Of a stretch of DNA of 64,000 bases, positions 45,276 through 54,397 are shown piece by piece. The DNA is from Endozoicomonas montiporae CL-33. GTDB taxonomy: Bacteria > Pseudomonadota > Gammaproteobacteria > Pseudomonadales > Endozoicomonadaceae. Numbering within the stretch: position 1 is the stretch's first letter; each line of letters starts with the position of its first letter. Below the pieces are notes generated by a model. The model searched no databases and was not told the origin of the DNA. It worked only from the letters and a program-made list of their open reading frames with translations. The stretch covers positions 1,096,501 through 1,160,500 of the forward strand of contig NZ_CP013251.1 in assembly GCF_001583435.1 (NCBI RefSeq), given 5' to 3'. The position numbers and the translations under genes were made by a program.

Positions 45276-45734
45276 ATGAAAACTGCCACCGACTCAAATC
45301 AGCCTTTCTGGCTGCAAAAGAACCTTGAGGAAATGACTTCTCAGGAATGGGAATCCCTGTGCGACGGCTGCGGCCGCTGCTGCCTGAACAAGCTGGTGGA
45401 CGAAGACGATAATATTCTGACCGTTGCCGTGGCGTGCAAACTGCTCGACTTGGACACCGGCCTGTGCAAAAACTACAAGCACCGTCGCAAGCATGTGCCG
45501 GACTGCATCAAATTTACCCCTAAAACACTGCACGAATATTTGAAATGGCTGCCCGACAGTTGCGCCTACCGGTTACTGTACGACGGCTATAGCCTGCCGG
45601 ACTGGCATCCGCTGATCACCGGTAACCCTGATTCAGTACATGACGCTGGATTTTCTGTTAAGGGCAAGGGTTTTGTATCAGAAGACGATGTATCGGTAAT
45701 GGATTGGCACGATTATATCATCTGTACAGGGTAG
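45276..45734 (+). CDS. YcgN-family cysteine-cluster protein (UPF0260)
   Basis: 152 residues. The Cys cluster CDGCGRCCLNKL near residue 30 is followed by VACKLLDLDTGLCKNYKHRR and VPDCIKF, the complete YcgN pattern, which probably binds a metal or an iron-sulfur cluster. Function unknown; widespread in gammaproteobacteria. The ATG at 45276 is preferred to the adjacent GTG. Confidence 0.93.
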   Translation: MKTATDSNQPFWLQKNLEEMTSQEWESLCDGCGRCCLNKLVDEDDNILTVAVACKLLDLDTGLCKNYKHRRKHVPDCIKFTPKTLHEYLKWLPDSCAYRLLYDGYSLPDWHPLITGNPDSVHDAGFSVKGKGFVSEDDVSVMDWHDYIICTG

Positions 45735-45827
45735 GTTGGGACGAACGAAGTGATTCCCAACACGGAGACTGTTTTTTATGAATGAACTTACCGTGTTGGG
45801 AATCGCGTTCCGCTCGTCCCAACCTAC
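45731..45827. repeat. Long palindromic repeat after ycgN
   Basis: 97 bp with ~35-bp arms: left GTAGGTTGGGACGA..GATTCCCAACACGG, right its complement CCGTGTTGGGAATC..TCGTCCCAACCTAC. GTAGGTTGGG-type repeats are common intergenic elements in gammaproteobacteria. It may also end ycgN transcription. Confidence 0.85.
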
Positions 45828-45978
45828 GTAGAGTAATAAGTGCATTAAAAATACCGGTTTTGGGGCTTGCAGTTTATATTGGTCAGCTTAATGTAAGCAC
45901 TAAGGATGTTTCCTTACTTTGACTCAGACAAGGGATTACCGGCTCGCAGAGCCTCGTCAGGATGACGGACACACAGTA

Positions 45979-46001
45979 AACCCGGCGCAAGCGGGTTTTT
46001 T
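45979..46001 (+). terminator. Terminator in the ycgN-pilin gap
   Basis: Stem AACCCG / CGGGTT, 7-nt loop, followed by a T run. The 45828-46117 gap has no gene. This terminator, 150 bp after the palindrome, could end read-through from ycgN or an unrecognised small RNA. Confidence 0.6.
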
Positions 46002-46117
46002 AATTTAGGGATGATCATAGTTACGTTGTAAGAGTTGCGTCGTAAGACATGGAACCGACCGTAACTGCTGTGGATCGAATAATAATAAGAAAAACAACGT
46101 GTCCTCAGGGGTACCTT

Positions 46118-46611
46118 ATGAAAAAACAACAATCCGGTTTTACCTTAATCGAGCTGATGATCGTGGTGGCGATTATTGGTATTTTGGCGGCTGTGGCTTT
46201 GCCATCTTATCAAAACTATACAGCTCGAGCTTATGCCTCGGAAGCATTAACTGCCTTGCGTCCTCTTCAGTTATCAATAGCCGAACACTTGCAAGTTGAA
46301 GGGGCTTTGCCTGATACATTGGCAGACTTGGGCAGCTATGGAGGAATGGCAACTGCAAATGATTACTCGTCAGGTAGCGTTGCTTCGATTGATTTAGGAC
46401 AGGTTAAGACGGGAACGGATACTGATGGCAACGATATAAATGAAACACGTATTACTGTTACATTTGCTGCAGAGTTGGATGATGCTCCGGAGTCAGTTGA
46501 GGCAAAACTTTATCATTGACTTTAACTGATACTAATGGTCGCTTGTCTCTTGGTGTGGATACTGAGGCCACTAGAACAACTCTTGATACTGAGTTTCATC
46601 CGAACATTTAA
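46118..46611 (+). pseudogene. Type IV pilin, frameshifted near the C-terminus
   Basis: ATG with AGGGG upstream. The class III signal [20 protein letters not shown] follows a short basic leader (MKKQQS), so it is a prepilin cleaved before Phe. The open frame stops at 46519 after 133 residues. Inserting one A in the AAAA run at 46504-46507 joins a second frame reading [20 protein letters not shown] to a stop at 46611, a sensible pilin C-terminus (163 residues). One base therefore seems lost. It may be a sequencing error, a real truncation or slippage control. No Cys pair is visible. Confidence 0.82.
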
Positions 46612-46654
46612 TGTAACTTACTTTATTGATTAGTAATAATCAGTACTACAGGTT

Positions 46655-47116
46655 TTAATCTAAGCTTGCAGTACTGATCATTACTTTTCTTAGATGAAGC
46701 TTTGGTATAGTTACTCCCCTGTAGTAGAAAGATTCTTCAGTTATCCTTTTTTCATACCGCACCTCATAAAGTAGAATAAACGGCAAACTCTCACTACTTT
46801 TCATCCTCTCCACATCCGCATTCCACCCAATAAACCGATGCGACTGATAAGCCCCCAACTCATCATCCAACAAAGGCAAAAAGTGATCCTTTTTATTACC
46901 TGTGGCAGTGAGTGTGTGACGGTCAATCTGAATAATCAGGTTGTCTTCCGTTGCTATGCCATCGGCAAAGTAGTCGTTGACGGCCTGCTGGTAGAAGTAC
47001 TGCAGGCTCACGGCGGCGGTAATGAGTCCGGCGGTAAAAATCAGAAGCACGGTAAAGCATCGTGATAAAAATGATAGTTTGCGATTGCTGATCAGAACCC
47101 GTTTGCTTATGCCCAT
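46655..47116 (-). CDS. Single-pass membrane protein, unknown
   Basis: 153 residues from the ATG at 47116, which has AGGAG upstream; a longer frame to 47248 lacks such a site. One helix near residues 17-38 (FTVLLIFTAGLITAAVSLQY), then a ~115-residue domain probably in the periplasm (VNDYFADGIATEDNLIIQID). No family recognised. It lies between a pilin gene and the membrane phosphatase-like gene. Confidence 0.65.
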   Translation of the reverse strand: MGISKRVLISNRKLSFLSRCFTVLLIFTAGLITAAVSLQYFYQQAVNDYFADGIATEDNLIIQIDRHTLTATGNKKDHFLPLLDDELGAYQSHRFIGWNADVERMKSSESLPFILLYEVRYEKRITEESFYYRGVTIPKLHLRKVMISTASLD

Positions 47117-47224
47117 TGTCTGTCTCCTGTCATTAATCAGACATATCGGACAGAACAACGAAACGCTTAATAGAAAAGTTGACACACAAGACTGGCTGTT
47201 TGCAGCTGTGTGCCGATGACACCT

Positions 47225-47294
47225 ATTCAGAGATAACAATTCAGACATAACAATTCAGACCTAACAATTCAGACCTAACAATTCAGACCTAACA
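47225..47294. repeat. Five 14-bp tandem repeats in a promoter region
   Basis: Five consecutive 14-bp units: ATTCAGAGATAACA, ATTCAGACATAACA, then three identical ATTCAGACCTAACA. They end 20 bp before the start codon of the membrane hydrolase and have no spacers. Confidence 0.95.
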
Positions 47295-47314
47295 ATGACA
47301 ACAAGGTAAGATTC

Positions 47315-49180
47315 ATGCGGGTGAGCAGGTCTCTGGTAAAAGAGTGGCTATTGCTGGTGTTGCTGACACTGGGGTTAATGGTGTTGCAGGGCAGTTACCG
47401 GTTCTGGATATTTTCCGAAACCTTTGCCATCAAAAAAGGCTCTATTAATGCAGATATGATGATTGCCGCTTTCTGGGACAGCGCCAAACTGCAGGGTGAC
47501 TTGTTGCATTATCTGTTGATGCAGTTTCTGTTGCATTTCTCGTTGGCGTTGGCGGCGTGGTGGTTTGCCCGGCGTTTTATGCAGCGATTCGCGGTATACC
47601 GGCATCAGCCAAAGCGTGTGATTGCGTTGTTCTGGTCGGTGCTGGTGCTGTGTACCTTTATGGCCAACTCACTGGTTTATAAGTTTTCTTTCTTCTCTTT
47701 ATATCATTCTGTTCACAGCGGGCTGGCCATTGCGCTTCTGCTGGCGGTTGGGGGGGTTGCGATTTATCTGAGCCGGGGCTGGGTGTTGCTGCTGGCTGCG
47801 GTGTGGTGGTGGCCAACGGGCAGTGTGACAAAGCAGGAGGCGGCCAAAACAGACCAACCCAATATTTTTATCATTGGTGTGGATTCGTTGCGGGCGGATC
47901 TTGTCGAGGCAGAAAATTCACCAACACCGGTATTAAAAGCCCTGTCGGAATCATCCCTCTATTTTGAAAACGCACTGACACCGGTGGCCCGAACGTTTCC
48001 GGCATGGGTGTCCATTTTAACCGGCAATGCTCCGCAAACCACCGGTGTTCGCATTAACCTGCAGGATGTTTCGCAAATGGACTGGAGCCACACATTGCCC
48101 AGCCTTTTGCAGCAGCAGGGTTATCAGACGGCTTACATTACCGATGAAAAACGCTTCAGTAATATCGATCACCGTTATGGTTTTAATGTGCTGGGCGGGC
48201 CGGAGATTGGTGCTTACGATTTTATGCTGGGGAAAATTAACGATTTTCCCCTGTCTAACCTGGTGATGAATTCAGGGCTGGGTCAGTGGTTGTTCCGTTA
48301 TACGCATTTAAACCGCGCGGCTGACCATGTGTACGACCCGGACTATTTTGTGGATAAAACCGTTGATCAGCTGGGAGAGATGGGGTCACAGGGCAGCGTG
48401 TTTGCCGCAGTGCATCTGTGTTTGCCGCACTGGCCTTATATCTGGGGTGGCGTGGGACGTAAAGACACTATTGTTGACCAGTACCTGAAAGCCGTCGTGG
48501 AAGCGGATCGTCAGGTGGGACGCTTGCTGGACGGGCTGCAGCGCAAAGGCATGCTCGATAACAGTATTGTGGTGTTTCTGTCAGACCATGGCGAAGCATT
48601 CCCCATGGCGTATGAAAACGGCAAACCACTGTTTCCCTGGCTGTCTGAGAAGTATGTGGACTATGCGCCTCTGCACGGCACCGACCTGCTGAGTTTTAAC
48701 CAGAATCGTGTGGTTCTGGGGGTTAAGGATTTTCGCTCTCAACCCGTCATTGAGACAAAGCAGGTGTCTGAAGTGGTCTCCCTGATAGATATTACGCCTA
48801 CGCTGCTTGGGCTGCTCGGTACTGACAGTTGGCCCGACCGGTCATTTGACGGCGTTGACCTTCTGGCAGAAGGTTCTGAAGCTGTGCTTCAGTCAAGGGC
48901 GCTGTATCTGGAAACCGGTTTTACGGTGGAAGCCATGTATCGGGCAAAAGGATTGGTCAAACTGGTGGATATTGTCCATGAATCCTTTGATTTCTATGAA
49001 ATTGATACCGACAGCGGACGTTTGCAGGTTAGACCTGATTCCACCAGAAGCCTGATTCTGAACAAGTCTTTCGGGGTTTTGAAAGACGGTTTGTTAAAAG
49101 TGACCGGCGGTGTGCATGAAGTGGGAGACACCTTGAATATTGATACGGGCGAGGTGTTTTTCTCCAATCCGACTGAATAA
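47315..49180 (+). CDS. Membrane-anchored alkaline phosphatase-superfamily (sulfatase-like) enzyme
   Basis: 621 residues. Four or five N-terminal helices (about residues 10-30, 63-86, 101-120, 134-168) are followed by a periplasmic sulfatase-fold domain. It starts NIFIIGVDSLRADL (metal Asp), then PVARTFPAWVSILTG with a Thr in the nucleophile position rather than the Cys/Ser of true sulfatases, and FLSDHGEAF for metal ligands, with YAPLHGTDLL. Layout and Thr nucleophile recall EptA/LtaS-type phosphotransferases. It lies between two pilin genes, so pilin or envelope-glycan decoration is possible. AAGGTAAG precedes the ATG. Confidence 0.85.
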   Translation: MRVSRSLVKEWLLLVLLTLGLMVLQGSYRFWIFSETFAIKKGSINADMMIAAFWDSAKLQGDLLHYLLMQFLLHFSLALAAWWFARRFMQRFAVYRHQPKRVIALFWSVLVLCTFMANSLVYKFSFFSLYHSVHSGLAIALLLAVGGVAIYLSRGWVLLLAAVWWWPTGSVTKQEAAKTDQPNIFIIGVDSLRADLVEAENSPTPVLKALSESSLYFENALTPVARTFPAWVSILTGNAPQTTGVRINLQDVSQMDWSHTLPSLLQQQGYQTAYITDEKRFSNIDHRYGFNVLGGPEIGAYDFMLGKINDFPLSNLVMNSGLGQWLFRYTHLNRAADHVYDPDYFVDKTVDQLGEMGSQGSVFAAVHLCLPHWPYIWGGVGRKDTIVDQYLKAVVEADRQVGRLLDGLQRKGMLDNSIVVFLSDHGEAFPMAYENGKPLFPWLSEKYVDYAPLHGTDLLSFNQNRVVLGVKDFRSQPVIETKQVSEVVSLIDITPTLLGLLGTDSWPDRSFDGVDLLAEGSEAVLQSRALYLETGFTVEAMYRAKGLVKLVDIVHESFDFYEIDTDSGRLQVRPDSTRSLILNKSFGVLKDGLLKVTGGVHEVGDTLNIDTGEVFFSNPTE

Positions 49181-49299
49181 TGCAAAAACTAACTGGCTGT
49201 CTACCCTTAACTAAAGGTCGTGTTACTAACGCCGAAACATTCAACAGGCACTTGCTCACAGCAGCTGGCTGGTGATACTCAATGATCGAGGATGAGAAC

Positions 49300-49773
49300 A
49301 TGAAGACAAGGATGTCTGCTAACAAGGGTTTTACCCTTATCGAATTGATGATCGTTGTTGCGATCATCGGTATTCTGGCTGCTGTGGCGATTCCGCAATA
49401 TCAGAACTACACCCGTAATGCGACAGTGAATGCTGCCATACAGGAAGCTAGTGCTTACAAAACAGCTATTTCAATTTGTTTGCAGTCGCGCTCGCTGGCA
49501 AACTGCGATCTTGGTGAAGGAGGAGTACCAGCGGCTCAAACTGCTCCAACAGGTTCAATCCAGAATCCGATTATTACAGACGGTGTCGATGGTGAAGCTT
49601 CATTCAGAATCACTCCCGGAGGCCCATTTGATAACCAGTCAATGTTGATGAAGCCAAACGCTACAGGAAATAGATGGGTTTTAAGTTGTGATCAAGGTAA
49701 TGGCGCAGGTGATGGTACAGATTTATGTCAAAATGACTCAGTCGTATCTTTTCTGGCCCAGTTCAGCTCTTGA
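49300..49773 (+). CDS. Type IV pilin, intact
   Basis: 157 residues. Leader MKTRMSANKG, then [20 protein letters not shown] with Glu5, the prepilin peptidase and assembly motif. The region QYQNYTRNATVNAAIQEASA is the N-terminal helix. Cys residues occur in ISICLQSRSLANCDLGE and near the C-terminus (VLSCDQGN, LCQNDS), probably forming the D-region disulfide. GAGGATGAG favours the ATG at 49300 over one at 49282. Major-pilin-like, followed by a strong terminator. No assembly genes are nearby. Confidence 0.92.
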   Translation: MKTRMSANKGFTLIELMIVVAIIGILAAVAIPQYQNYTRNATVNAAIQEASAYKTAISICLQSRSLANCDLGEGGVPAAQTAPTGSIQNPIITDGVDGEASFRITPGGPFDNQSMLMKPNATGNRWVLSCDQGNGAGDGTDLCQNDSVVSFLAQFSS

Positions 49774-49794
49774 TGACCTGACCCTGAAACCAAT

Positions 49795-49822
49795 AAAAAA
49801 GGCTGGTTATCCAGCCTTTTTT
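49795..49822. terminator. Bidirectional terminator between pilin and ligB
   Basis: Perfect AAAAAAGGCTGG / CCAGCCTTTTTT stem with a 4-nt loop, U-rich on both strands. It overlaps the ligB stop codon. Confidence 0.93.
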
Positions 49823-51566
49823 ATTGCCTGTGATTTAGCTGTTTCAGGGTTTTAATGAGTGCCTGATTTTCCGGAGTCTGTAAAAACTGCCTGAGTGGTA
49901 GAATGGTCCATTCCGCCACACCGGCGGATGCCTGAAGCTCTTTGTCTTTTGCCTGCAGCAGACTGTCCCAGTCAGAAAAAGCTTTGCCCAGTTTTGCCGA
50001 CCGGGCTTTGCCAATGTAAGGAATACTCAGTGCCCGAATTTGTTGCCCCATAGGTTGTGAGCCGGTCAGTGCAATGGCCGACCGATAATAGCCCGCCTGT
50101 TCACGACTACTGCCCGCTTCCTGTAGTTGTTCTTTGCTGAGTGTTAACACGTCTTTAAGGCTTTGCAGCTGCCTGTTGCTGACCAGTTTGCGAATAATGG
50201 GTTCATCCAGCCCGAGCAGTTCCAGCCGCCTCACCAGCCAGAGAATTCGGGCAATAAACTGTTCTTCACAGCCCGGAGCGAGTGACAGGCAGGTGAACGA
50301 GTTGTATTGCTCTGGTTCAGGCTGTTTTGGATGCTTTCTTTGAGGGTTTCTGAAAACAACTTTGCTGAATACCGGATTTGCAGAGCCTTTAAGGGCAATG
50401 GCTACCTGATCACCTATGGCAATGTCTTTGCTTTTAAGATTGTCGAGGCTACCCAGAGAAACACTGGTGATGTTCTGTTTATTGAGTTCAACGGGCTTCA
50501 GAGCCAGAACCGGCGTGATGTTTCCGGTTCGTCCCACCTTGAAATCGATGTCCTGAACGCTGGTGACTGCGGTCTCGGGTGGGAACTTCCATGCCAGTGC
50601 CCAGTATGGGTATTGGATTGAAGTCCGCATCGCCAGTTGTTGGGCTGCACTGTTTACTTTCAGTACGATGCCGTCCATCAGAAAGGGCAAACGGTCGGCC
50701 TGTTTTTGCAGCAGGTCGCGTTTCTTTATGACGTCTTCAAGGCTGGTGACCGGCTCGGTAAACTGGGTGGGCAGGGGAAAGCCCAATGTGTAAAGTTCGT
50801 TGACGTTTTCGGACAACGATTTGGCTGGTGTCCCTGTCCAGAATGTCCAGGGGAAAAAATCCAGAACTTCCAGTGCGCTGATTTCCGGTGTTTTGCTATG
50901 AATAACACCTGCAACAAAGTGTCGGGCGCTGCTGTAATTATCTTTGATATTACCCTTGTTATCCCAGAGATCAAGGCGCACAAACAGTTCGCCATGCAGA
51001 ACGATTTTTGAGTAGAGAGCGTTTATTTCGTGGGGAATGGTAGGGATAGCTTTTACTTTTGCCAGAATATTATTGCCTTTAATGCCATCGCCACGGGTTG
51101 AGGCAGTGGTCAGCTTGCCCTCTTCGTAAACAAGCTCGACGGCAATACCGTCTATTTTGGGCTGCAGCATTACGCCGGAATGGTAGCTGGCACTGAACAC
51201 CTGTTTCAGAAACTCGCTGATATCCTGCTCTGATTCTGCTTTGCGAAGGCTGCTCATGTATAAAGCGTGCTGGATTTTCCGGTTGCCGTTGCTGTCGGGT
51301 TCTAGTCGTTGTGGCGTGCCTTCGCTGAGTTGAATCGTTGGGAAGCAGTCTGACAAAACCTGCAGCTGTTTGGCGAGGGCATCGTATTCGTGGTCAGAGA
51401 GTACGGGTTTTTGTTGCACAAAATAGAGCTGGTTATGATGCTGGATTTGCTGGTTGAGTTGTTCGAGCTGTTGCTGAGCCTCGTTGTCTGACCAATTCGG
51501 GCAACTGGCTTGTGCAGCCAGTTGTCCCATGAATGGAATGAGCAATAGTCCTGAAAATCGTTGCAT
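49821..51566 (-). CDS. ligB: NAD-dependent DNA ligase LigB
   Basis: 581 residues, LigB-like in length and lacking the BRCT domain of LigA. The adenylation Lys lies in QPKIDGIAVEL at about residue 137 (LigA has KLDG). NAD-binding features include DHEYDALAKQL and TRGDGIKGNN, and the OB region has FKVGRTGNITPVLALKPV. Helix-hairpin-helix segments follow (IPYIGKARSAKLGKAF). The N-terminus looks like a signal peptide (LLLIPFMGQLAAQASCP), as in E. coli LigB. The cellular job is uncertain. Confidence 0.92.
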   Translation of the reverse strand: MQRFSGLLLIPFMGQLAAQASCPNWSDNEAQQQLEQLNQQIQHHNQLYFVQQKPVLSDHEYDALAKQLQVLSDCFPTIQLSEGTPQRLEPDSNGNRKIQHALYMSSLRKAESEQDISEFLKQVFSASYHSGVMLQPKIDGIAVELVYEEGKLTTASTRGDGIKGNNILAKVKAIPTIPHEINALYSKIVLHGELFVRLDLWDNKGNIKDNYSSARHFVAGVIHSKTPEISALEVLDFFPWTFWTGTPAKSLSENVNELYTLGFPLPTQFTEPVTSLEDVIKKRDLLQKQADRLPFLMDGIVLKVNSAAQQLAMRTSIQYPYWALAWKFPPETAVTSVQDIDFKVGRTGNITPVLALKPVELNKQNITSVSLGSLDNLKSKDIAIGDQVAIALKGSANPVFSKVVFRNPQRKHPKQPEPEQYNSFTCLSLAPGCEEQFIARILWLVRRLELLGLDEPIIRKLVSNRQLQSLKDVLTLSKEQLQEAGSSREQAGYYRSAIALTGSQPMGQQIRALSIPYIGKARSAKLGKAFSDWDSLLQAKDKELQASAGVAEWTILPLRQFLQTPENQALIKTLKQLNHRQ

Positions 51567-51599
51567 TTTGGTGATATCTCCACCGAGGCTGCTGTTGTG

Positions 51600-52256
51600 T
51601 TATCCGCCTGCCATTAACTGCTTTAATTCTCGTTCAGCCTGCAGGTTTTCGGCTGCGTGAAGCCGATCAATAGCTATTTGCATGGTTTCCATGATCTTGT
51701 CGTGCATTGCAAGATTCAGTTTGGCGGTTTTCCCTTCATTGACCGCCCTGGCAAAATTGTTTTTTGCTCTGGCCAGTTTGGGTAACTTTAATGCCTGTTC
51801 CCGGGGCAAGCCTGTTTTTTTAATTGCTGCATTGAGCTGAATACCGAGTTCTTTCTTTTCAGTCGTTTTTTCTACAACTTTGCTATACAGGGTGTTCCAA
51901 CGGTCTTGCATGTCCATCAGCTCCATCTGGGCTTCATGCATGGCTTCATGCAGGGGGTCGATTTCCAACAGTGGCAGCGTTAGTGTTTTTGCTGGCGAAG
52001 AGGTGCTGGGTGAGTCAGGCACTCGTATTGAAGGCAGTTCTGATGATCTGGTGTGTTGAACTTTTCTTTTCTGGACAGGGGTTGTTTCGGGTTTATTGGC
52101 GTTATCAAACCGAGCCACTTTTATATGGCTTTTACCTGAGGTTTTGCTGACTTTGCCAAAGTGTAAAAAGCCTTTCAGGGATTCTTTGGCTTTATTGTAA
52201 GTCTGTTTAAGCCAGTTTCCGGAGACGGGTCCATTACCATTGATGCTGTCAGTCAT
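51600..52256 (-). CDS. Coiled-coil protein with disordered N-terminus, unknown
   Basis: 218 residues. Residues 1-110 are basic and Ser/Thr/Pro-rich (SELPSIRVPDSPSTSSPAK). Residues about 115-215 form a long helical coiled coil (MHEAQMELMDMQDRWNTLYS, ending AENLQAERELKQLMAGG). No signal peptide, membrane helix or known domain. The style resembles the effector-like protein at 34192, so a secreted or chaperone-like role is possible. It lies between ligB and galE on the same strand, 33 bp from ligB. Confidence 0.68.
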   Translation of the reverse strand: MTDSINGNGPVSGNWLKQTYNKAKESLKGFLHFGKVSKTSGKSHIKVARFDNANKPETTPVQKRKVQHTRSSELPSIRVPDSPSTSSPAKTLTLPLLEIDPLHEAMHEAQMELMDMQDRWNTLYSKVVEKTTEKKELGIQLNAAIKKTGLPREQALKLPKLARAKNNFARAVNEGKTAKLNLAMHDKIMETMQIAIDRLHAAENLQAERELKQLMAGG

Positions 52257-52382
52257 CGAAAGCTTCCTTTCAGTCGTAGAAATCTGCCGTATGACTTTTA
52301 GTTTAGGATGCGGATTGAAGCAATGAGGTGGAAAGGGAAAGACTTCAGTGACGAATGCACCGAAGCCTTTTTCAGACGTTAA

Positions 52383-53399
52383 TCAGGAAGGGTAACCATC
52401 CGGATTTTGTGACTGCCAGCGCCAGGCGTCGCTGACCATGTCTTCCAGTACTTTTTCAGCCTGCCAGCCCAGCTCGTTCCGGGCTTTATCCGGATTGGCG
52501 TAACAGGCGGCAATATCACCGGAGCGACGCTCGGCAATAATATAAGGTACGTCTTTGCCGGAGGCTTTTTCAAACGCTGCCACCATATCCAGCACACTGT
52601 AGCCTTTGCCTACGCCCAGGTTCCAGGCATTGGCTCCCTTGGTGGTGCGCAGCTTTTCAATGGCCCGGACATGTCCGAGGGACAGATCCACCACATGAAT
52701 GTAATCACGTACACCGGTGCCGTCGTGAGTCGGGTAATCGTTACCAAAGACTCTCAGCTTTTCCAGCTTGCCAATAGCGACCTGCGTTACGTAAGGCATC
52801 AGGTTATTGGGGATATCGTTGGGGTCTTCACCAATCATACCGGACGGATGGGCACCTACCGGATTGAAATAACGCAGCAGGGCAATGCTCCAGTCGTTAT
52901 CTGACAGGTACAGGTCACGCAGAATGTCTTCCACCATGAGTTTCGAACGACCATAAGGGTTGGTGGCAGACAGTGGGAAGTCTTCCATAATCGGCAGGCT
53001 GGCGGGATCGCCATAAACCGTGGCGGAAGAACTGAAGACAATGCGTTTGACGCCAGCTGCTTTCATGGCTTCGCAGAGAACCACGGTGCCGTAAACGTTG
53101 TTGTCGTAATAATCCAGAGGAATTACGCAGGACTCGCCAACGGCTTTTAGTCCGGCAAAATGGATCACGGCTTCAAAGTCATGTTCGCTGAACAGTTGAG
53201 TCAGCAGGGTGCGGTCGCGGATGTCGCCCTGAACGAAGGTCAGGCTTTTGCCGGTGATGTCCTGAACGCGCCGCAGGGATTCTTCACTGCTGTTGCTGAG
53301 GTTGTCCAGCACGACGATGTCGTAGTTGTCGTTCAGCAGCTCAAGACAGGTGTGACTGCCGATATAGCCAGCCCCGCCTGTTACCAGAATTTTGCTCAT
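52383..53399 (-). CDS. galE: UDP-glucose 4-epimerase
   Basis: 338 residues, the E. coli GalE length. NAD-binding GxxGxxG is [19 protein letters not shown] at the N-terminus. The catalytic pair is [10 protein letters not shown] (Ser) and [11 protein letters not shown] (YxxxK), and the tail has [19 protein letters not shown]. It interconverts UDP-glucose and UDP-galactose for envelope polysaccharide. GGGAG precedes the ATG. It stands alone, without other gal genes. Confidence 0.97.
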   Translation of the reverse strand: MSKILVTGGAGYIGSHTCLELLNDNYDIVVLDNLSNSSEESLRRVQDITGKSLTFVQGDIRDRTLLTQLFSEHDFEAVIHFAGLKAVGESCVIPLDYYDNNVYGTVVLCEAMKAAGVKRIVFSSSATVYGDPASLPIMEDFPLSATNPYGRSKLMVEDILRDLYLSDNDWSIALLRYFNPVGAHPSGMIGEDPNDIPNNLMPYVTQVAIGKLEKLRVFGNDYPTHDGTGVRDYIHVVDLSLGHVRAIEKLRTTKGANAWNLGVGKGYSVLDMVAAFEKASGKDVPYIIAERRSGDIAACYANPDKARNELGWQAEKVLEDMVSDAWRWQSQNPDGYPS

Positions 53400-53438
53400 T
53401 TATTTATCACTCCCGAAGGTGGTGGTCATGGCAAGCAT

Positions 53439-53453
53439 TAAGTACTCAACCAT
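53439..53453. repeat. Fragment of the riboswitch MITE end
   Basis: TAAGTACTCAACCAT matches the end of the element at 31041-31252 exactly for 15 bp. It lies upstream of galE and may be a MITE remnant or a chance match. Confidence 0.4.
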
Positions 53454-53484
53454 TGTTCTGACATATCCCTGTCTATAAATGTAG

Positions 53485-54345
53485 TCAGTCAGCTGTTTCA
53501 GTCAGTCGCATGGACAGGTCAACGGCGCCACAATGCTTGGTCAGGGCACCAATGGATACATAATCGACGCCGGTCGCTGCAATATCCGGCAATGTTGTTT
53601 CAGTCACGTTGCCTGAAGCTTCCAGCTCCGGGCGATGACCCGGCAGGGTTTTGTTCAGCTCGACGGTTTCTTTCAGCAGGGTGAGAGAAAAGTTATCGAG
53701 CATAATGCGGTCAGCACCGGCATCCCGAGCCTGGTGGAACTCGTCGAGGCTTTCAACTTCTATTTCCACGGGTTTTCCGGGTGCCATGGCTTTGGCGGTT
53801 TCAACGGCCTGAAGAATGCCACCACAGGCGGCAATATGGTTTTCCTTAATCAGAAACGCATCAAACAGACCCACACGGTGGTTGTGGCAACCGCCTTGGG
53901 CAACGGCGTATTTTTGTGCCAGACGCAGACCGGGCAGGGTCTTTCGGGTGTCCAGCAGTTTAACGGATGTGCCTTTAACCAGATCCAGATACTGCTGGCA
54001 GCGGGTGGCTGTGCCGGACAGGGTTTGCAGGAAGTTCATGGCGGCACGTTCGCCAGTCAGCAGGCTTCGGGCAGAGCCTTTAAGGGTCACCAGCAGCTGA
54101 TCAGGCTTAACCCGTTCGCCTTCTTCTATATGCCACTCAAGGGTGACCGTCGGGTCGATCTGCCTGAACACTTCATCAAACCATGGGCGACCACAGATGA
54201 TAGCCTGCTCACGACAGATTAAACGGGCAATGGCCTGCTGCTGTTCGGGAATCAGTGCGGCGGTAATATCGCCGGAGCCTATGTCTTCACTCAGGGCGTG
54301 CTGGACATTGATGTTTATGGTGTCGTTCAGTTCAGGCGTTTTCAT
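53485..54345 (-). CDS. nadC: Quinolinate phosphoribosyltransferase
   Basis: 286 residues. It makes nicotinate mononucleotide from quinolinate and PRPP in NAD synthesis. Signatures are [32 protein letters not shown], the catalytic [17 protein letters not shown] and [14 protein letters not shown], then [20 protein letters not shown] and SIGALTKH. No NAD partner gene is adjacent. Confidence 0.97.
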   Translation of the reverse strand: MKTPELNDTININVQHALSEDIGSGDITAALIPEQQQAIARLICREQAIICGRPWFDEVFRQIDPTVTLEWHIEEGERVKPDQLLVTLKGSARSLLTGERAAMNFLQTLSGTATRCQQYLDLVKGTSVKLLDTRKTLPGLRLAQKYAVAQGGCHNHRVGLFDAFLIKENHIAACGGILQAVETAKAMAPGKPVEIEVESLDEFHQARDAGADRIMLDNFSLTLLKETVELNKTLPGHRPELEASGNVTETTLPDIAATGVDYVSIGALTKHCGAVDLSMRLTETAD

Positions 54346-54397
54346 CTTGATCGCTTTTGGATCTTCCTAAAAAAGTGCGCAGCATTATAAGGCAATA

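Noticed and set aside
45828..46117. Small RNA before the pilin gene
   Set aside because: A terminator is visible at 45979-46001, but no convincing promoter or conserved structure was recognised.
47225..47294. CRISPR array
   Set aside because: 14-bp units follow each other without spacers.
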